The translations under genes and the position numbers were made by a program. Source: Zymoseptoria tritici IPO323 (taxonomy: Eukaryota; Ascomycota; Dothideomycetes; Mycosphaerellales; Mycosphaerellaceae). Taken from it: 64,000 bases of DNA. The notes under the pieces are model-generated. The model was not told where the DNA came from. It saw only the letters and a list, made by a program, of their open reading frames with translations, and made no database searches. Each line of letters begins with the position of its first letter. The stretch's first letter is position 1. The stretch lies in assembly GCF_000219625.1 (NCBI RefSeq), contig NC_018217.1, forward strand, positions 2,170,001-2,234,000, written 5' to 3'. This document shows positions 21,859-32,847 of this stretch, piece by piece.

Positions 21859-23482
21859 ATGGTTGACTTCTTTGTAGGCCCGGAGAGGGAGCACTGGAGT
21901 GTCCACCACAGCCTGCTAGCTCATCATACTTCAGGTCCTGAAAAAGAGAACCTCTCATTGGGCCCGAATTATGCTACGCAGGTACCTCATTCCACAGATG
22001 ATGCCACCATAGTGCTGCCTGAGTGCTCCACGGCCAGCTTCGAGCTACTATTGCCATTCCTCTATCAAGGCAAGCATCCGCCAAACGCTTCAGACCTACC
22101 CACCAATGAAGCAAAGTACGCCCACGCCACAAGCTGCCACGGTCTACATCTCATCGGCAAACGCCTGCGTCTCTGGCCTCTCTCGGACCTCGCCCTAGAT
22201 GCCTATCGCTCCGCTCTCCACTCCGCACATCTCGTTCCGGATCCGGCAGAGCTCACGACCATCTACAAAGGCTGCGGCCCCGAGCATGAAGCGCTCAAGA
22301 AATTGATGATACGCATTGCGGCGAGGCAGATTATGGATCCGGAAGTGGAGAGGGATGTTGGTGCTTATGAGGAGCTTTTCGGCAGCTGTCCTGAGTTTGC
22401 GGTGGGTGTGTTGCGAGTGATTCGGGAGGAGTCGGGTGGGATGCTGTTGCGAGATCCGAATGAGGGTGGATGGGCCTGTACGTTTCATGACCATGAGGAT
22501 GGAGAAGAGTGCGATGGCATGATATGGCCGGAGGTGGAGGACATTCGGACAGGTAAGCAAAACATCCGATTTTCCTTGATCAACATGGAGGCGCTGAAAA
22601 TTGCCAGATTTAAAAACTGCAACGAGGAGTCGAGAGTCCGACAAACCCATCAGCTCAACAGACAAGCCCAAACGACCACCGAGAAAGCTCCGCATCTGCA
22701 ACGCCACAATCGAAACACCGGCCAAGTCAATTGTAGCGGACGATTCCATTGAGTATTCGCCTCCGTATCGACCTCCGCACCCTGCATCTATCAATGGCAT
22801 CATGAAGAAGTCCTCCTCGAACACTGGAGAATCAGGAACACATTTGCCACGACATCGTTCGAAGTTGGACGGCACTGGAGCCAAAGTTTGCTTTCGAGAT
22901 CGCTCACTCAGCTCCTCGAGCGACACGGCTGTGTCCATCCAGGATCAGACGCACGTCAGGACTCCAATCAAGCACGCCAACGGCGGAGGCACAAGCAGAG
23001 ATCATCACGGGAACAAGCTTCCAACCCGGAGGGGCACTAAATCAATATCCAACGGAGAGCAAACTCAAGATGGTGCAGACCATTCTCCTGATCAAGCGAA
23101 GTCTGTGCTCGATCGCACAGGACAAGAACCGGGCGAAAGACTTCCATGGCTCAAGCAGGAGAACGACTCGCTTAGCCCGACCGTCTCAGCTGAAGTTACC
23201 CCCGGCCATCGTGCGATCACTCCCACCTCTTCAGGAGAAACGAAAAAGTCGACAAGCACAACACCAAAGCCAGCGAGGATTAGGCAAGTACCCAGGATTC
23301 CACCCGAGAATTATGCTTCACCACGAGAAATCAGAGTCAAGAACTGGAAGCAATTAGATCAGGAGATGAGGAGACATCGACCAGGAGCAAAGGAGAAGAG
23401 TGAACGTGTAAAAAGTATCGTGAGAAGACTCGACGGGATGGACGGCATCGGAGAGAGGAAAGCCGAGGAGAGGACGATGTAA
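21859..23482 (+). CDS. BTB/POZ-like domain protein
   Basis: Two exons, 21859-22552 and 22608-23482, joined across a 55-nt intron (GTAAGC...TGCCAG) in a phase that gives EDIRTDLKTATRSRES. The product is 522 residues. The N-terminus MVDFFVGPEREHWSVHHSLL and the later FELLLPFLYQGKHP match fungal BTB domains, in which the chain dimerises or binds cullin-3. The BTB fold ends near residue 110 and a helical region follows. The second exon is a disordered, basic, Ser/Pro-rich tail. The start is the first ATG that precedes the BTB strand; an upstream exon is possible because BTB genes often begin earlier. Confidence 0.7.
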
Positions 23483-23832
23483 ATGGGATGAGGAATATGC
23501 CGCTGCCCCGAGACAAGATTCATGGCTGCCTGTAGCCCTGTCGGTCGAAATGCACCTAATAAGCAGCGTATGCAGACTTCACCGGCGGTCCGCGCTATCT
23601 CGGTGTGCAGGATACGGATTCAGAATACGAGTCCGACCAGCAGCTGCTAGAGGGCCCTTGTCTAACAAGCACTGCCCCAACGGAGATAGATATATCTGTC
23701 GGTCCCACACTCTGCTTCGGCACTTCACCCCCACAATAGTTTCTCAAGAGCTCCTCGACACTCGACAACCTCCCAATCCGAAGGACTACCATCACACAAC
23801 TCGACCGGTTCCACTCCAAACTCGAAATCACG
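23483..23832. other. Intergenic, 350 bp
   Basis: Promoter region of the small secreted protein gene. No other feature recognised. Confidence 0.45.
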
Positions 23833-24119
23833 ATGCGTTCCGCCATCCTGGTCGCCATCGCCATCGCCATCGGGACTGCTCACGCCGCCACCACCTGCGG
23901 TTACTTGCCCTGTTCTGGAAGAAAGAGCAGGTGTCTATGGTCGTGTAGCGACCCCATCGCAGGGACGCACGACACCGAACCCCGGGGCTCATGTCACGTG
24001 TGAGTTTCCAGTTCACCTGATATCACTTCTTGGCTCGTGAACGATTGTGCGCTGACAACTTTGACAACTTCTTCTCTCCAAACAGTAAAAAAGGTGGCGG
24101 CTGGGAATGCAGAGACTAG
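23833..24119 (+). CDS. Small secreted six-cysteine protein (candidate effector)
   Basis: Two exons, 23833-23999 and 24086-24119, with an 86-nt intron (GTGAGT...AAACAG); 66 residues in all. The unspliced frame would stop at once, so the intron decides the C-terminus, which ends ECRD. Residues 1-18 form a signal peptide (MRSAILVAIAIAIGTAHA, with a GCC-ATC triplicate in the DNA). The mature chain of 48 residues has six Cys spaced C-x4-C-x6-C-x3-C-x15-C-x9-C, an even number fit for three disulphides. Small size, secretion and Cys content are what define fungal effector candidates or antimicrobial peptides; no family is recognised. Confidence 0.65.
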
Positions 24120-24814
24120 CGTCTATTCCACGCGCCAGCGAGACGCATGGATCACTCCTACCGGACGGGATCTGAAGACGACCATATTACTCAGTCACGT
24201 CGACGGCCGGAATCGATGTCGAGACCAAATCTAGGGGTTGGAGCTCGGAGCAAAGATGACTGGCCCCTCACAGTCGAAGAGAGGCCTGGACAGTGGACTC
24301 TTATCTTTTATAAGCTTACACGATTTGAGCGAGCGATCGAGAAAACACACGGTAGAGATTGATTTCTTCAAACGCGCTGCTCACCGAACTTTTGGGAGAT
24401 TGGGAAGGAAGGCCATCAGACAGCAGTTTGGAGATTGGTTACCATTTCTCGCGAAGCCATAGTTCCATGTGTCATTTCCTTGTTGAGATGTTGATTAGTT
24501 GTCTTGTTGTGCTCTTGCCTTCCGCCAATCAGTACAGCGTCGGCGGTATTCGCTGGAGAACTTGTATTCGAGCAATCAACGCCGCGAGACGAAGAGAAGA
24601 CGAGAAGGTAGCAATGATGAGTTCTTAATGAAGGCCGTGTCTAATCGTCTATGAAAGTGCTGTAAGCGCATTTCCAATTCCAAGTCCAACGCAGCTCCCG
24701 TATCAGCGTAGTCCAGCTCTCTGAACGTCACCCATTCAATCATCAAGTCTTGCATCCTTTGCTCCTCTCTCGACACACTTCCCTCCCGTCGCATGGATAC
24801 ACGCAACATACATC
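24120..24814. other. Intergenic, 695 bp
   Basis: Between the convergent secreted-protein and 961-aa genes. Short ORFs only. Nothing recognised. Confidence 0.4.
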
Positions 24815-27700
24815 TCAATCGCTGTCCCCTGAGATCACACTGTCCGGATCTCCACTACCACCAGAGCTGTCGTACTCGTTCGGCACTTCGAACCTAACTC
24901 GCAACAGGGAGCTCTCGACGTTGTCTGGTGCGCGGAAGTGGGCCGTGAACGTCGACATCTGCTGCTCGTCCTCGCTCGACACATCAACATTCATCGACGG
25001 CGACAGCACATCCGCACGGAACAAATGTGCTTCGAGCCACACACGCCTCTCGCCGTTCGCCAGCATTTCACCTTCCAAGAAGAGCTTCAATGGACCCTCC
25101 TTCCAGCGATACAGCTTGCCCAAGTCATCGATATCCTCGCTGTACTTGTCCTCGTCCAGACCCTTCGCCCAAGGCAACACCCAGAATCGAATGCCGTACT
25201 CCAAGTCCTTGTACTCTGGCCGAAAGTCCGCCAGACCGTCCTTCAACGCCGTGCTCAACGCTTCGATCGCGGACTTGCCATCTTCAAAATCGAGCAGAAC
25301 GTCACCCGGGACCTGGACCTCGGACAGGTGAGGCTCAGAGAAGCAGTTCACAACGCGCACGGCCAACTTCAGCACCTTACCCTTGATGTCCCTATCTTTG
25401 ACGGGCTTGGAGGTAGCGGCACGGTCGTAGTGCAAGAAGGTCAGCATCGGATACCGCGGAACGCCGGGCTGCACCTTCATCTGCGCTGCTTCACTGCGGG
25501 CTGTCCATCTCCAAAGCTGGCCTCTGCACTTCTCGGGAACCTGGGCATACTTCTGAATCACCGTAGTGCCGCGGAGATTTCCCAATGGTTCGTAATCATC
25601 TGTGGAACCAAGGAGGTGATTGTGGAAGGGACGGGCGAAAGTATCGGTGTAATAAGCCGAGTTTGGATCTTTGCGGGGGTAGGTCAGGAGCACTGGATAG
25701 GTCAGGCGTGAGTGCTCTGCGATGGAATCCTTGTGGAGAAGTGATGTTGACGCAGCGACGGGCAGCGGACTGGACTTGAGGGTACCAATGCGGTGATGGT
25801 TGAGAATAGCGCGTGGCTTCAGCTGGTAGACGGAATCGAAATTGGGTTGGTTTGGACCAAGATTCACGATTCCGAATTCGATGTCAATGTTGATCGTAGG
25901 AGCTTCAGAAGTGAGTTCTTTGCGCGTGAGAAAGAGGTCGGACATCGTGGAGAAGCGCATTGAACGATCAGGCGTAGGGTTGACGTATTGACCGCGTTCG
26001 TCATGGAAGCGGATGAAAGATCGCATGTGCCAGCCATAGTCGGTGCCTTTGAACTGATTGAGCTTGTCTGCATGCTTCTCGCGAATGTCTTCGCAGTGAC
26101 TACGCATGACCCCGCGAAGATCATCGGGGCAACCGCTGAGGAGAACGTTTGCGTAGCGGGTCACTGGCTTGACAGAAGGATGGCTGATGAAGTAACAGCT
26201 CATGATGACAATGCAGTAGTCTGTCCGATTGGCGCTATGTTCGGTGGAGTCTGGCGGTGTTGATGGACCTGATGATCGAGCTTCGAATCTGGAATCTGAC
26301 AGCTTCCCGCTGAACAAGCCTGCGGCCGCGATGGGTGTAGAACGTTGTGGTGTTGACGCTTCTGACGAGGATGGACCAATATCGAAGTCCGGGAGCTCCC
26401 CATTGACCAATTCCACCGCCGCGAGCACACGTGGAAGAGGGTTTGTCGACACGACGTGGGCTTCGACGTACAATCGCCGGTCACTCTTGGCAACGCGTGC
26501 GGGCAACATGAATTGCTCCAGAATGCCTTGATTGAATGAATGAAGTGTGTTGGTAGGAGACCCCTGAGGCAGTACCCACAGGAGAAGCTCCCACTTGTCT
26601 TTGAAGTCCGCATCAAACAGCGCACACTTGGAGTCTTGCGCTCTCAGCTTCGAGCAGATCTCCTCGCGAAGGACGTCTGGTGTGCAGTGTGGCGGTGATA
26701 GGAGAGAGAAAGGCGCAAACAAGTGGTAAGCCGGCCCTTCCAAATCATGCAACTTGGTGTAGCAAGGTCCGTAGACAGCCATGAAGTATCCTTCGTAGTC
26801 TTGCATGACGGGAGGAGACTCAAGGGTGGCGCATGTCAAACGAACTGCATCTGGTAGCTTGGGTTGATCGTGGTGGCCCTTTGCCAGCGGAGTGATGTGT
26901 GATTTGATGGAAGCCAGTAGCGATGCGAAGGAATGCTCGTCAACGAATGGTGCGTAGAACTTCTTCCGGGCCGGCAGCTCTTCGAGGACGAAGGCATCGT
27001 CGAAGTTGCTGATCTCTTGATCCTTAACCGTCAGGACGTCCACTCCGACAAGTTCCGCGCCGTTGGGATTGCCAATCTGGCAGCGGCCAAAGTAGCGATG
27101 AAAACTGGGTTCTGGTTGCGCAAGTGCCGCGTTGTGGGTGATGTGAGTCTTGTCGTCGCCGACGGAGAGATAGCAATACTTGCTCCGGGATTCCAGAGGG
27201 ATAGCAGAGATCGATAGAGCGTGACCACTTCGGCTGATGTGCACAGTGATAGGAATGATGCGGTCGCGATCCGAATCGGAAAACAAGTGTGCCACCTCTC
27301 GAACCTGGTAACGACCATCCAGACCGGCGGAGAGATAGTGGTTCCTCCAGTCACCAAAATCGACGACAGTGTTGTAGTTCCAATCGGTCTCGGTGTTTTG
27401 GATCGATTCGGCGGGATCTCTTCTCAGCTCAAGCAGGTGCTCCTTCACCATCTCCCGGAGAATCGAAGGCAGCATGGAAAGACGGGTTTCGGGAGGAATA
27501 TTGCGTTTGAGCGGAACGGCCGAACTGCCAAAGACCATGCGTATAGTGACCTTCATCCTATCGGAATGCCTGTTTGGCGACTTCATTCCGAACCACTTCT
27601 TGACGGCCCCTCTCTTGAAACCTGTTCCGTTCGACATGTACAGATGATGGACGAGAGAGACGCAGAAGGAGATGAGACGATGGCAAAGCGATGTAAGCAT
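24815..27700 (-). CDS. 961-residue orphan protein with internal repeats
   Basis: A single uninterrupted frame of 2886 nt. The ATG at 27700 gives 961 residues; a second ATG at 27637 (MSNGTGFKRG) gives 940 and looks the more natural start. At least two regions share a layout: residues of about 330-450 (WELLLWVLPQG ... RRLYVEAHVVSTN) and about 800-915 (IRFWVLPWAKG ... RRVWLEAHLFRAD). This points to an internally duplicated module of about 110 residues. A Ser/Pro-rich linker joins them. No signal peptide or transmembrane segment is clear and no known domain is recognised. The tail is acidic and Ser-rich. Confidence 0.75.
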   Translation of the reverse strand: MLTSLCHRLISFCVSLVHHLYMSNGTGFKRGAVKKWFGMKSPNRHSDRMKVTIRMVFGSSAVPLKRNIPPETRLSMLPSILREMVKEHLLELRRDPAESIQNTETDWNYNTVVDFGDWRNHYLSAGLDGRYQVREVAHLFSDSDRDRIIPITVHISRSGHALSISAIPLESRSKYCYLSVGDDKTHITHNAALAQPEPSFHRYFGRCQIGNPNGAELVGVDVLTVKDQEISNFDDAFVLEELPARKKFYAPFVDEHSFASLLASIKSHITPLAKGHHDQPKLPDAVRLTCATLESPPVMQDYEGYFMAVYGPCYTKLHDLEGPAYHLFAPFSLLSPPHCTPDVLREEICSKLRAQDSKCALFDADFKDKWELLLWVLPQGSPTNTLHSFNQGILEQFMLPARVAKSDRRLYVEAHVVSTNPLPRVLAAVELVNGELPDFDIGPSSSEASTPQRSTPIAAAGLFSGKLSDSRFEARSSGPSTPPDSTEHSANRTDYCIVIMSCYFISHPSVKPVTRYANVLLSGCPDDLRGVMRSHCEDIREKHADKLNQFKGTDYGWHMRSFIRFHDERGQYVNPTPDRSMRFSTMSDLFLTRKELTSEAPTINIDIEFGIVNLGPNQPNFDSVYQLKPRAILNHHRIGTLKSSPLPVAASTSLLHKDSIAEHSRLTYPVLLTYPRKDPNSAYYTDTFARPFHNHLLGSTDDYEPLGNLRGTTVIQKYAQVPEKCRGQLWRWTARSEAAQMKVQPGVPRYPMLTFLHYDRAATSKPVKDRDIKGKVLKLAVRVVNCFSEPHLSEVQVPGDVLLDFEDGKSAIEALSTALKDGLADFRPEYKDLEYGIRFWVLPWAKGLDEDKYSEDIDDLGKLYRWKEGPLKLFLEGEMLANGERRVWLEAHLFRADVLSPSMNVDVSSEDEQQMSTFTAHFRAPDNVESSLLRVRFEVPNEYDSSGGSGDPDSVISGDSD

Positions 27701-28421
27701 ATGGTTGGAAGGAAAAGATGAACCATGGCAAGAGGATGAAAGTTGGAGATGGCATTCTCTCGCATGCAGGATGCCACGCCAAGGTGTTGCTCGAGCAAAC
27801 GATGGGCAGTCAAACGGGGAAAAGGAAGGTACCTGCCTGTACCTGCCTGTCCTTCACCGTGGCGACGCGACTTCCGTCGTATCATCAACACCACAACGAC
27901 GCGCGCATTGCTCCTGCGGCAAAATGTGAAATCTTCGTCGTCGTGCATGCTGTCAGGATGGGACTCTGGTCTCGAGTCTTGTGCCATGATCCCACACAAT
28001 CGTTGCCTGAGTCGACGCCGCGGCGGAGATCAAGAAAGAGAACAAACGGTCAGAGAGGAAGCAGTATAGTGGAATGGTATATACTTTACACGCCGTCGTG
28101 ATTGACTGAGGTCGGCCTCGAAGACAGAAGAAGACGATAAGATAGATCGACGGCCCGAACCGAGCGGTAAGATGATTGATTGGCTCAAAATCATCTCCGA
28201 AAACATGCACCAAAAGTGGCACCACTTTCAGAAAGAAACGCCCTCGCGCCATCTCGTAATGAGTAAATTGCTGCAGATCTTCAACGGGCAACTCTCCGGA
28301 CTTTTCCTCTCTCTCTCTCTTTGTCGTTCAATCTCTTACACTGTGTGTGTGTGAGAACCACTCCTCACCAGGATCACAGCCTCCGAGGACTCGACTCATT
28401 GGCCGTGCTTCATCCTCAAAC
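27701..28421. other. Divergent promoter region, 721 bp
   Basis: Separates the 961-aa orphan (−) from ERG5 (+). A (CT)n run lies at about 28309-28320 and a (GT)n run at about 28341-28351, just upstream of ERG5, as is common in fungal leaders. Confidence 0.5.
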
Positions 28422-30166
28422 ATGGCGTCCGTCATGCAGGCTCTCAATGCCTCTTCCACCGACGCCCCGAACCCTCTCTACGTCGACATTGCCGTCGCCT
28501 CGCCGGGACTCGTCAACAAAATCTTCGACAGTGCGACGCCGGTGAACGTCTTTGGCGCCTTTCTGGCATTGTTCGTCGCCGCCGTCATCTACGACCAATG
28601 TGAGTTGTGCGATCAACATTGCCACTGCGGACACACATTGACTGATCGTCTCAAGGCTCCTACTGGACTCACAAAGGCACTCTCGCTGGAGACGCCTGGA
28701 AAATCCCATTCGTCGGACCCTTTCTCGAGAGCGTCAATCCTCAGTTCAGCAAATACCACCAGAAATGGCTGTCCGGCGCGTTGTCATGCGTCTCCGTCTT
28801 CCACAAGTTCGTGGTCATTGCCGCTACTCGTGACATGGCTCGCAAGGTCCTGAACTCGCCAGCATACGTCAAGCCTTGTGTGGTGGACGTCGCGCACAAA
28901 TTGCTGCGACCGGAGAATTGGGTGTTCCTGGACGGGAAGGAGCACGTTGAATATCGCAAGGGTCTGAATGGATTGTTTACGCGAACGGCGTTGGAGACGT
29001 ACCTCCCGGGACAAGAGGAGGTGTACAATGAATACTTTGAGGAGTTCCTTCGCGAATCGCAAGCGGCTGGCAAGCCAAAGGCGTGGGTATACTACCTCCG
29101 CGAGTTGATGTGTGCTGTGTCATGCCGCACTTTCGTCGGACACTACATGTCGCGTGAAGGCGTGAAGAAGATTGCGGATGATTACTACAACATTACGGCT
29201 GCTTTGGAGTTGGTCAACTTTCCGATCATCCTCCCATTCACCAAGACATGGTACGGCAAGAAGGCTTCGGACAAGGTTCTCGAGGCGTTCGCAAACTGTG
29301 CTGCAAAGGCAAGGATTCGCATGAAGCAAAAGGGTGCTCAGCCAGAGTGCATCATGGACCGCTGGCTTATGCAAATGATCGAGTCTGATCGCTACCGCGA
29401 GCGAATCGCCAACGGAGAGAAGGTTCCTCAAGAAGAGAAGCCAGCCATGCTTCTACGCAACTTTTCCGACCTGGAGATCAGCATGACTGTTTTCACGTTC
29501 TTGTTCGCCTCGCAAGATGCCACTTCAAGTGCTGCTTCTTGGATGCTCCAGCTCGTCGCTGATCGTCCTGAAGTGCTTCAGAAGGTTCGGGAGGAGGGCC
29601 ACCGACTTCGTCCAGATCCAAACCATCCGGTGTCGCTTGAAACACTCGAGAAGATGGTGAGCTCGCAGCAAACCTAGATTTCGACGTCATGCTAACGCAT
29701 CTACCAGGAATACACCCGTGCCGTCGTCAAAGAAACTCTCCGGTACCGCCCACCCGTGCTCATGGTCCCTTACCTTGTCAAGAAGGACTTTCCGATCCCC
29801 GAAGCCAACTACGTCGCCAAGAAGGGCACAATGATCATCCCTTCAACATGGCTCTCACTGCACGACCCTGAAGCCTACGAGAATCCCGACGAATTCGCAC
29901 CCGAACGATGGACGGTCGGAAACGCTGAAGAGCAAGGCAAGAATTGGCTGGTATTCGGCACGGGACCGCATTACTGTCTCGGCCAGACGTATGCGGTGTT
30001 GAACTTGATGTTGATGTTGCACAAGCTGAGCAAGGAGTATGAGTGGGAACATCAGATTACGGACAAGAGTGAGGACATTCGGGTCTTTGCGACGATTTTC
30101 CCAATGGATGATCTACTTTTGAAGTTTAAGAGGAGGGATCCGGCGATGGTCGCAGCAGGAGCATAA
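28422..30166 (+). CDS. erg5: Sterol C-22 desaturase, cytochrome P450 61 (ERG5)
   Basis: Three exons, 28422-28599, 28656-29656 and 29708-30166, give 545 residues. Introns are 56 and 51 nt with GTGAGT/GTGAGC donors. CYP61 introduces the C-22 double bond late in ergosterol synthesis, in the endoplasmic reticulum. Support: an N-terminal anchor (about residues 42-57), YYNITAALELVNFPIILPF, the helix-I region FLFASQDATSSAASWML, KETLRYRPPV (ExxR) and the heme loop FGTGPHYCLGQ with Cys near residue 483. The length and the 'FASQDATSSA' wording are characteristic of ERG5 rather than ERG11. It is an essential-pathway gene and looks intact. Confidence 0.95.
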
Positions 30167-30533
30167 TGAGCTGGAATCGGGTTTCCGGGGTCCTGGTGTT
30201 TTCATGAGCATTTTGCTAGGTTTTGGTTGAAAAGATGGATTGAGATGAGAAAGGAGGCAACTATGGCATCTCCTCTTGGTTTAATGCATGAAGAAAGTGC
30301 GCGCCGCGAAACAGAGCAGGCGTGCATGGGCGATTGTCCATCGTCCTTTTAGACAAGTCCTAGAGTTCAGTAGAGCATTTAGACGATTGTTGTATATATC
30401 CCTTTAAGATTTTCTGCTATGATTTTTGGCGCTTTTAATGCCGATCTTAGATTTATGAGTATATCTCTGGAACGACTGCGCTCCCATGCTTCTTCTTGAG
30501 CGAATTTTCCGACGGGTACGTTGCCACTACCGC
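30167..30533. other. Intergenic, 367 bp
   Basis: Between the convergent ERG5 and antiporter genes. The stretch from 30355 is A+T-rich, as expected for 3' ends. Nothing else seen. Confidence 0.5.
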
Positions 30534-32264
30534 TCACACACCAGACACACTCGCCGCCTTTGACGGTCCACTGCCCGACATTCCAGCAGCATCCTCATCC
30601 GCGTACCGAATCACTCTCCTCCCGCCTCGCGAAGTCGTTCCATTCGCCACCTGGGCCTGCGGCATCGCCAAGGCCACCGGGTTCGACATGTACGGCGGTC
30701 TCATCCGAGGCGTCGTTTCACTCGTCCCATGCGAGTCGGACTTGTTCCCATTCGCCATTGTCGCCGGACCCGTGAAATCCAACGTCGAGACGATCGCTGG
30801 CGTTGCGTTGCCGCTGCGGGTACGACTCGAGGCTCGGGAGGAGCGATCAACGGACACGACTGCGGACAGCGTACGAGGGAGGGAAAGACCGAGTTTCCCG
30901 AGAGGGATGGAGAGCCCGTGCACGACGATGGAGCACATGGCCAGAAACCACACGACGACGTCGAGAACTTCGCTGAGTTGCGCGGCGTCGGAGCGGATGG
31001 TGTCATCCACCGTGATGTCGCGGAGGAATTCGCGGGCGACATAGAGGTAGAAGATGGCGCTGACGCCGATCGGGCCGAAGAAGCCGACGAACATGGCGTG
31101 TTGGTAGTGTTCGACTTGGTGGATCCATTTGTGGGCTGCTAGAACCATTGGAAGACGTCGGAACAGGAGGACCATGATGCCGAGTAGGATGAGGCGATAG
31201 ATGGGGATGACGCTGTTGTCGACGAAGCTGTGCCATGGGCAGACGGCACCGAACCATATGAAGATGCCGACGTTGAGGAGCATATCAATCGTGGGTTGCA
31301 GAGAGTCGTCCATTGTCTCGAGCCGGAACCAGTCGTCCCAGGTGAAAGTGTTGCCAGCGATGAAGCAAGCCAGGACATCGTCCGAGCCGATCATACCGAC
31401 TGTGCCCACGATGAAGAGGGCCAAAGTGATTGCGAACACGAGGAAGGACTCCCGATCGACGTAGTTGCGCTCTTCGGCCCAGTGGAGCAGTTCTTTGGCG
31501 ATCCAGCCTACAACCGCACCGTATACGACTGAGAGGATGATCACGTAGACCCATGTGTCATAGAACCACAAGGCAAAGGCATGACCAGCGCCACCGTGCT
31601 CTCCTGCGCCGCCGTTGCCTAAATACTTGAGGACATACAGTCCTAGAAACAGAAATGGGTATCCCAGGCCATCATTTGCACCAGACTCCGCGGTGATCTT
31701 GAAGGAAAGCAATCAGCAAAGAGAGCAAATCAGAGACACGCAATTTCTTACGAGTTTTTGCAATTCTGGCGGAATATTCTTGTCCGCAAACTTGCCCTTG
31801 ACAATACTGTTACTGAGCACCGGATCTGTCGGCGTCACGCAAGCACCGATGCTCAACGCCATGACCAGGTCGATATTCGGCACCATTGCCCACACCAAGA
31901 ACGATGTACACAACCACATCACACACATGCCAGGACCCAGCAGGATCGACAGACTCTTCCATTCCGTCCGCAAGTACCTGCTCGGCAACTGCACGCCTGC
32001 CAGCACGAGTTGCACACCCAGGACGAGTCGGGTGAAGTACAAGGTGATGGTCTCCAAGTCGATTTCATTTCCATTCGCGTACTCGAGTGGCCGCACCCAA
32101 TTCGTGGCGTGCGGACTGAAAATGATGCCCGCGATCGTGGAGATCAGCGCTTCGGAGAGGTAGAACTTCTCTTTCAAGAGGTAGGATACCAGACCGAAGA
32201 CGGTGACGAAGCCGCCCAATGTGGCGCATACAATGTTGAAGTTGACCAGCGAAAGGGTCGGCAT
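30534..32264 (-). CDS. nha1: Plasma-membrane Na+(K+)/H+ antiporter, Nha1/Sod2 type
   Basis: Two exons, 31752-32264 and 30534-31697, with a 54-nt intron (GTAAGA...TTCAAG), phase 0; 558 residues. The start MPTLSLVNFNIVCATLGG is the family's usual N-terminus, and a longer frame upstream is ignored for this reason. About 12 hydrophobic segments follow. Hallmarks are EKFYLSEALISTIAGIIFSP, the ion-binding CVTPTDPVLSNSIVKG and ITAESGANDGLGYPF (the acidic pair of CPA1 exchangers). The cytosolic tail is short next to yeast Nha1 and is Ser/Arg-rich, closer to Sod2. Role: export of Na+ or K+ for H+ and pH homeostasis (family knowledge). Confidence 0.92.
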
Positions 32265-32504
32265 GCTGTCTCTTTGCTCTTGGCTGCGGATAACCAAGGG
32301 TTGTCTTGGAAAGCTTGGTATAGTAGTGCTATCGTGCTCTTCTCTTGGTTCTGGGGTGAAGGCGCGCGGTCCCGAGGTGGGTTCGTGGAGCTCGTGTTAT
32401 CGAATCATTGGTGATGCGTCGGTCTGGCGAAGGCGTTTCGCTGTCGATGCTTGCCTGCTTTGTCGGTTGGTCGTCGATGATGCACCAGTGCTCGCGCGCT
32501 GAGA

Positions 32505-32519
32505 ACCTGTCCGGTTAAG
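32505..32519 (+). repeat. Outer terminal inverted repeat, left
   Basis: ACCTGTCCGGTTAAG, exact reverse complement of 35822-35836. A second related copy, ACCTGTTCGGTTAAG, starts at 32583. Confidence 0.85.
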
Positions 32520-32847
32520 ATTTGGCGTGAGATTTGACGGCGTGAACTTACGCCAAATAAGCCATTTGACGTCGAATCTGCCACCTGTTCGGTTAAGCGG
32601 TGAGGATTAAGCACTTACGCGGCGTAAGGATGAGCGGCGTAAGATTAGAGTTCGTGTAGTACAACGGCTGGTAAGATAGCTAATAAGAGCTGTTATCGTT
32701 TACGCCGGTAGCTCGGATTCTTAATCCTACTCCGGAGTAGGTTTAAGAGCTAGCGTAAGTAACTAGCGTATTATCGTCGTAAACGCGTTCGTCGTAGTAT
32801 ATTCGTTCCTATTGCTATTACTATTAGTTAGTTAGTTAGTTATTACT

